From contig JALXEI010000191.1 in NCBI GenBank assembly GCA_027069645.1, positions 1-6,530 of the forward strand: a DNA stretch of 6,530 bases. The letters run 5' to 3'. This DNA is from Hyphomicrobiales bacterium. Lineage in GTDB: Bacteria; Pseudomonadota; Alphaproteobacteria; Rhizobiales; JAKIUO01. This document shows positions 4,824 to 6,530 of this stretch, piece after piece. A program made the position numbers and the translations under genes. How positions within the stretch are numbered: the first letter of the stretch is position 1; every line of letters begins with the position of its first letter. The notes under the pieces were generated by a model that saw nothing but the letters and a program-made list of their open reading frames with translations, did not search any database and was not told where the DNA came from.

Positions 4824-6530
4824 ATGGCGCACAGAATTCATTGGGCATGCGCAGCGGCAATCGCGCCTGACAACAGCGGAACGGCTTGCCGGGAACAGCA
4901 TCGGAGCCCTTGTAGAAACAGATATTGACATCGACCCTTGAACCGGGAGCGGCACCATTGATGTCAAGGATGAAGGGATCACCCGGCGCCTGCGTCTGCA
5001 TCGGCGGAGAAACCACAACCCCCGGTCTGGTGGATTGCACCTTGAGGCTGTCGGCACCGATACCGGCATTGTCTTTCAGCCACAAATAGCCGTCAAAGCC
5101 GCCGGGATAACACTGATATTCCGCCCATTCCACTTCGACACATTTGGGCAGATCGTGCGGGATATCCCCCGGCCAGGGAATGGTTTCGCCCCAGCCTATA
5201 GAACGCCCGCCCTTGCAGGGATGCCAGATTTCAATATCGCCGACATGACCGCGCACTTCCGGGTCCTCAAAACGGCCATCAAAATCGACAAAATAGCTCT
5301 TCCACGGCGGCACATTGGCCGGACGCACAAGGCGTTTGCTGTTAAGCTGAAAGCCGTGCACATTGAAAGGGCCACCCGCTGACAACTGATCGGCCATAGC
5401 GGGATTGTTGCGCAGATCTTCACCTGTCGTCCCCAGCATGCCATCGCAGCTAAATGAACGACGACGGCCCTTTTTGTCATAGCCATACCCCAGATCAATA
5501 CCGCCCAGCGTCATGCGATGACCTTCAGGAAAACCAATGGCAAATTCGGCCGGTGTTTCCACCCAGACCGAAGGCGTTGCCGGATCATCGGGCACTTCGC
5601 GGTGATAACGCAAAACCTCGCCCTTTGCCGGATCGGCGAAGAGTGAATAATCATAGGCATTTTTGACATGCCCGCGTTGCGCCAGATACATGAAACCCTT
5701 GCGATCAAAGGCAATATCGGTCACAGGGGCATCGCTGTCCGATCTGACATCCAGTTCCCAGCGCGCATCATCGGCAAAACTGCCATCGTGATTGAAGCCC
5801 ACCGACCAGATTTGCAAGCCGCCAAACACCGCATAATAAAGCCGGTTGTTGCGCACACCGAGGCCATAAACACGGCGTTCGGGAGCGGTAAAGCCCCATG
5901 TATCCGGGTCTTGTGCATCAAAGGCGGGCGTGGTGATATCCATAACGGTGCCATCATCGGCAACGGCATCGAAACCGTTCCTGGGACGGCCATCAACACC
6001 ATGATCGAAATGCCCGAGATCATTGCCCTGCATGTCAAAGCGATGGATCATGCCGGTATCAAGATCAGATACCAGAAGCTGCTGATGGGCGCGGTCAAAG
6101 GCAATATTGCCCAGCGCCGGACCGGAATTGGCAACGCCGTCAAGCTCCACATTGGCAAAAAGCGTCACCTCGCCGGTAACGCCATCAATTTTATAAATGG
6201 AGCCGGGACCACCGCCCAGTTCAAAACCATGCTGACCATCCATAAACACAGCACCCGGCTGACCGGTTTTGATGCGCTCGGGGCGGCCATCGTCATCATT
6301 GTCGGGTATCACCACCTGCAAGCCGTGCATGACGGCCGCCGTCACATACAGATTGGGCACCGTACGCCTGCCATCCGTACGCCCTTCGATCAGCGTGCCA
6401 TTGTCATAGGCCAGCCCGAACACCTGACCGATTTTGCGCGCCGGAACTTCAAAGGGCGGCGGTGTGTTGACAAGCTGTCCCTTTGGCGGCTCGCCAGCGG
6501 TCTCAATATTGAAAATGCGCAAGGTTATGC
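4822..6530 (-). CDS. Beta-propeller-like protein with C-terminal Cys-rich CC domain, 5' end cut by window
   Basis: Function unknown. The frame is open to base 6530, reading ...ITLRIFNIE, and the TTG at 6522 has no special claim to be the start, so the N terminus (probably with a signal peptide) is outside. Numbering that TTG as 1, the segment up to about 435 is rich in propeller-blade phrases: IGQVFGLAYD (31-40), VPNLYVTAAVMHGLQVV (55-71), GGGPGSIYKIDGVTGEVTLFANV (103-125), LGNIAFDRAHQQLLVSDLDTGMIHRFD (137-163), RVYGLGVRNNRLYYAVFGGLQIWSVG (217-242), VTDIAFDRKGFMYLAQRG (267-284) and GEVLRYHREV (301-310). Such blades are typical of NHL/SMP-30-like folds. A DNDDDG acidic loop is at 74-79. Residues 461-564 are the CC domain shared with the next gene. 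Eight cysteines cluster in the last 210 residues. It is the upstream partner in a two-gene unit. I recall similar uncharacterised propeller proteins in Hyphomicrobiales, but no enzyme motif is visible. Confidence 0.85.
   Translation of the reverse strand, partial: ITLRIFNIETAGEPPKGQLVNTPPPFEVPARKIGQVFGLAYDNGTLIEGRTDGRRTVPNLYVTAAVMHGLQVVIPDNDDDGRPERIKTGQPGAVFMDGQHGFELGGGPGSIYKIDGVTGEVTLFANVELDGVANSGPALGNIAFDRAHQQLLVSDLDTGMIHRFDMQGNDLGHFDHGVDGRPRNGFDAVADDGTVMDITTPAFDAQDPDTWGFTAPERRVYGLGVRNNRLYYAVFGGLQIWSVGFNHDGSFADDARWELDVRSDSDAPVTDIAFDRKGFMYLAQRGHVKNAYDYSLFADPAKGEVLRYHREVPDDPATPSVWVETPAEFAIGFPEGHRMTLGGIDLGYGYDKKGRRRSFSCDGMLGTTGEDLRNNPAMADQLSAGGPFNVHGFQLNSKRLVRPANVPPWKSYFVDFDGRFEDPEVRGHVGDIEIWHPCKGGRSIGWGETIPWPGDIPHDLPKCVEVEWAEYQCYPGGFDGYLWLKDNAGIGADSLKVQSTRPGVVVSPPMQTQAPGDPFILDINGAAPGSRVDVNICFYKGSDAVPGKPFRCCQARLPLRMPNEFCAP
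4831..5142 (-). other. Shared 'CC' domain, copy in the propeller protein
   Basis: Residues 461-564 in the numbering from base 6522. The Cys framework is C461 and C471, adjacent C550-C551, and C564, with an extra C535. The core TRPGVVVSPPMQTQAPGDPFILDINGAAPGSRV aligns with the mosaic protein's TTPGVSIFPPAQVVPIGGGVLTWHISGAVPGMTV, and FRCCQARLPLRMP with LCCVQKIEIVIP. It ends the protein two residues after the last Cys. Confidence 0.78.
6268..6303 (-). other. Acidic DxDxDG loop, possible calcium site in the propeller
   Basis: Residues 74-85, beginning DNDDDGRPERIK, match the first half of an EF-hand-type loop (Asp at positions 1, 3 and 5, Gly at 6). The twelfth position is Lys rather than Glu, and no flanking helices are evident, so any calcium site would be of the isolated DxDxDG kind. 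Confidence 0.4.

Noticed and set aside
6520..6522. TTG as the start of the propeller gene
   Set aside because: The frame continues to the window edge, and no signal peptide follows this codon although the partner protein is exported.

Overview
The window holds three protein genes, two of them cut by the window edges, and almost no non-coding DNA. It looks like a moderately GC-rich alphaproteobacterium, perhaps of the Hyphomicrobiales. That guess rests on codon use by eye and on recalled similarity of the propeller protein and of the Cys/Trp/Lys repeats to proteins of that group; no search was run.

Layout. Bases 1-1419 (+) carry a nearly complete manC-type bifunctional mannose-1-phosphate guanylyltransferase / mannose-6-phosphate isomerase, which makes GDP-mannose for surface polysaccharide. 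A 96-base convergent gap follows (1420-1515), with an 11-bp tandem duplication and a hairpin terminator that looks usable from both sides. On the minus strand lie two tightly linked genes, transcribed from right to left. The upstream one (4822-6530, 5' end outside the window) encodes a beta-propeller-like protein with a C-terminal Cys-rich domain. The downstream one (1516-4812) encodes a 1098-residue exported mosaic protein.

The mosaic protein contains, in order: a long signal peptide; a beta-rich DUF11-like region; a 'CC' domain also found at the end of the propeller protein; a Pro/Cys/acidic linker; two DUF11-like modules; a small Cys module; four Trp/Tyr-Cys repeats; about seven copies of an 18-residue CPKGTVGKWPKC-type repeat; and a Lys-rich tail.

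The two minus-strand genes are nine bases apart, and the UAG stop of the first is embedded in the strong Shine-Dalgarno of the second, so they are probably translationally coupled and work together. The shared CC domain strengthens that link. Their role is unknown. A disulfide-stabilised surface or envelope-associated pair that binds an anionic polymer is a reasonable inference. manC is convergent to them and need not be functionally related.
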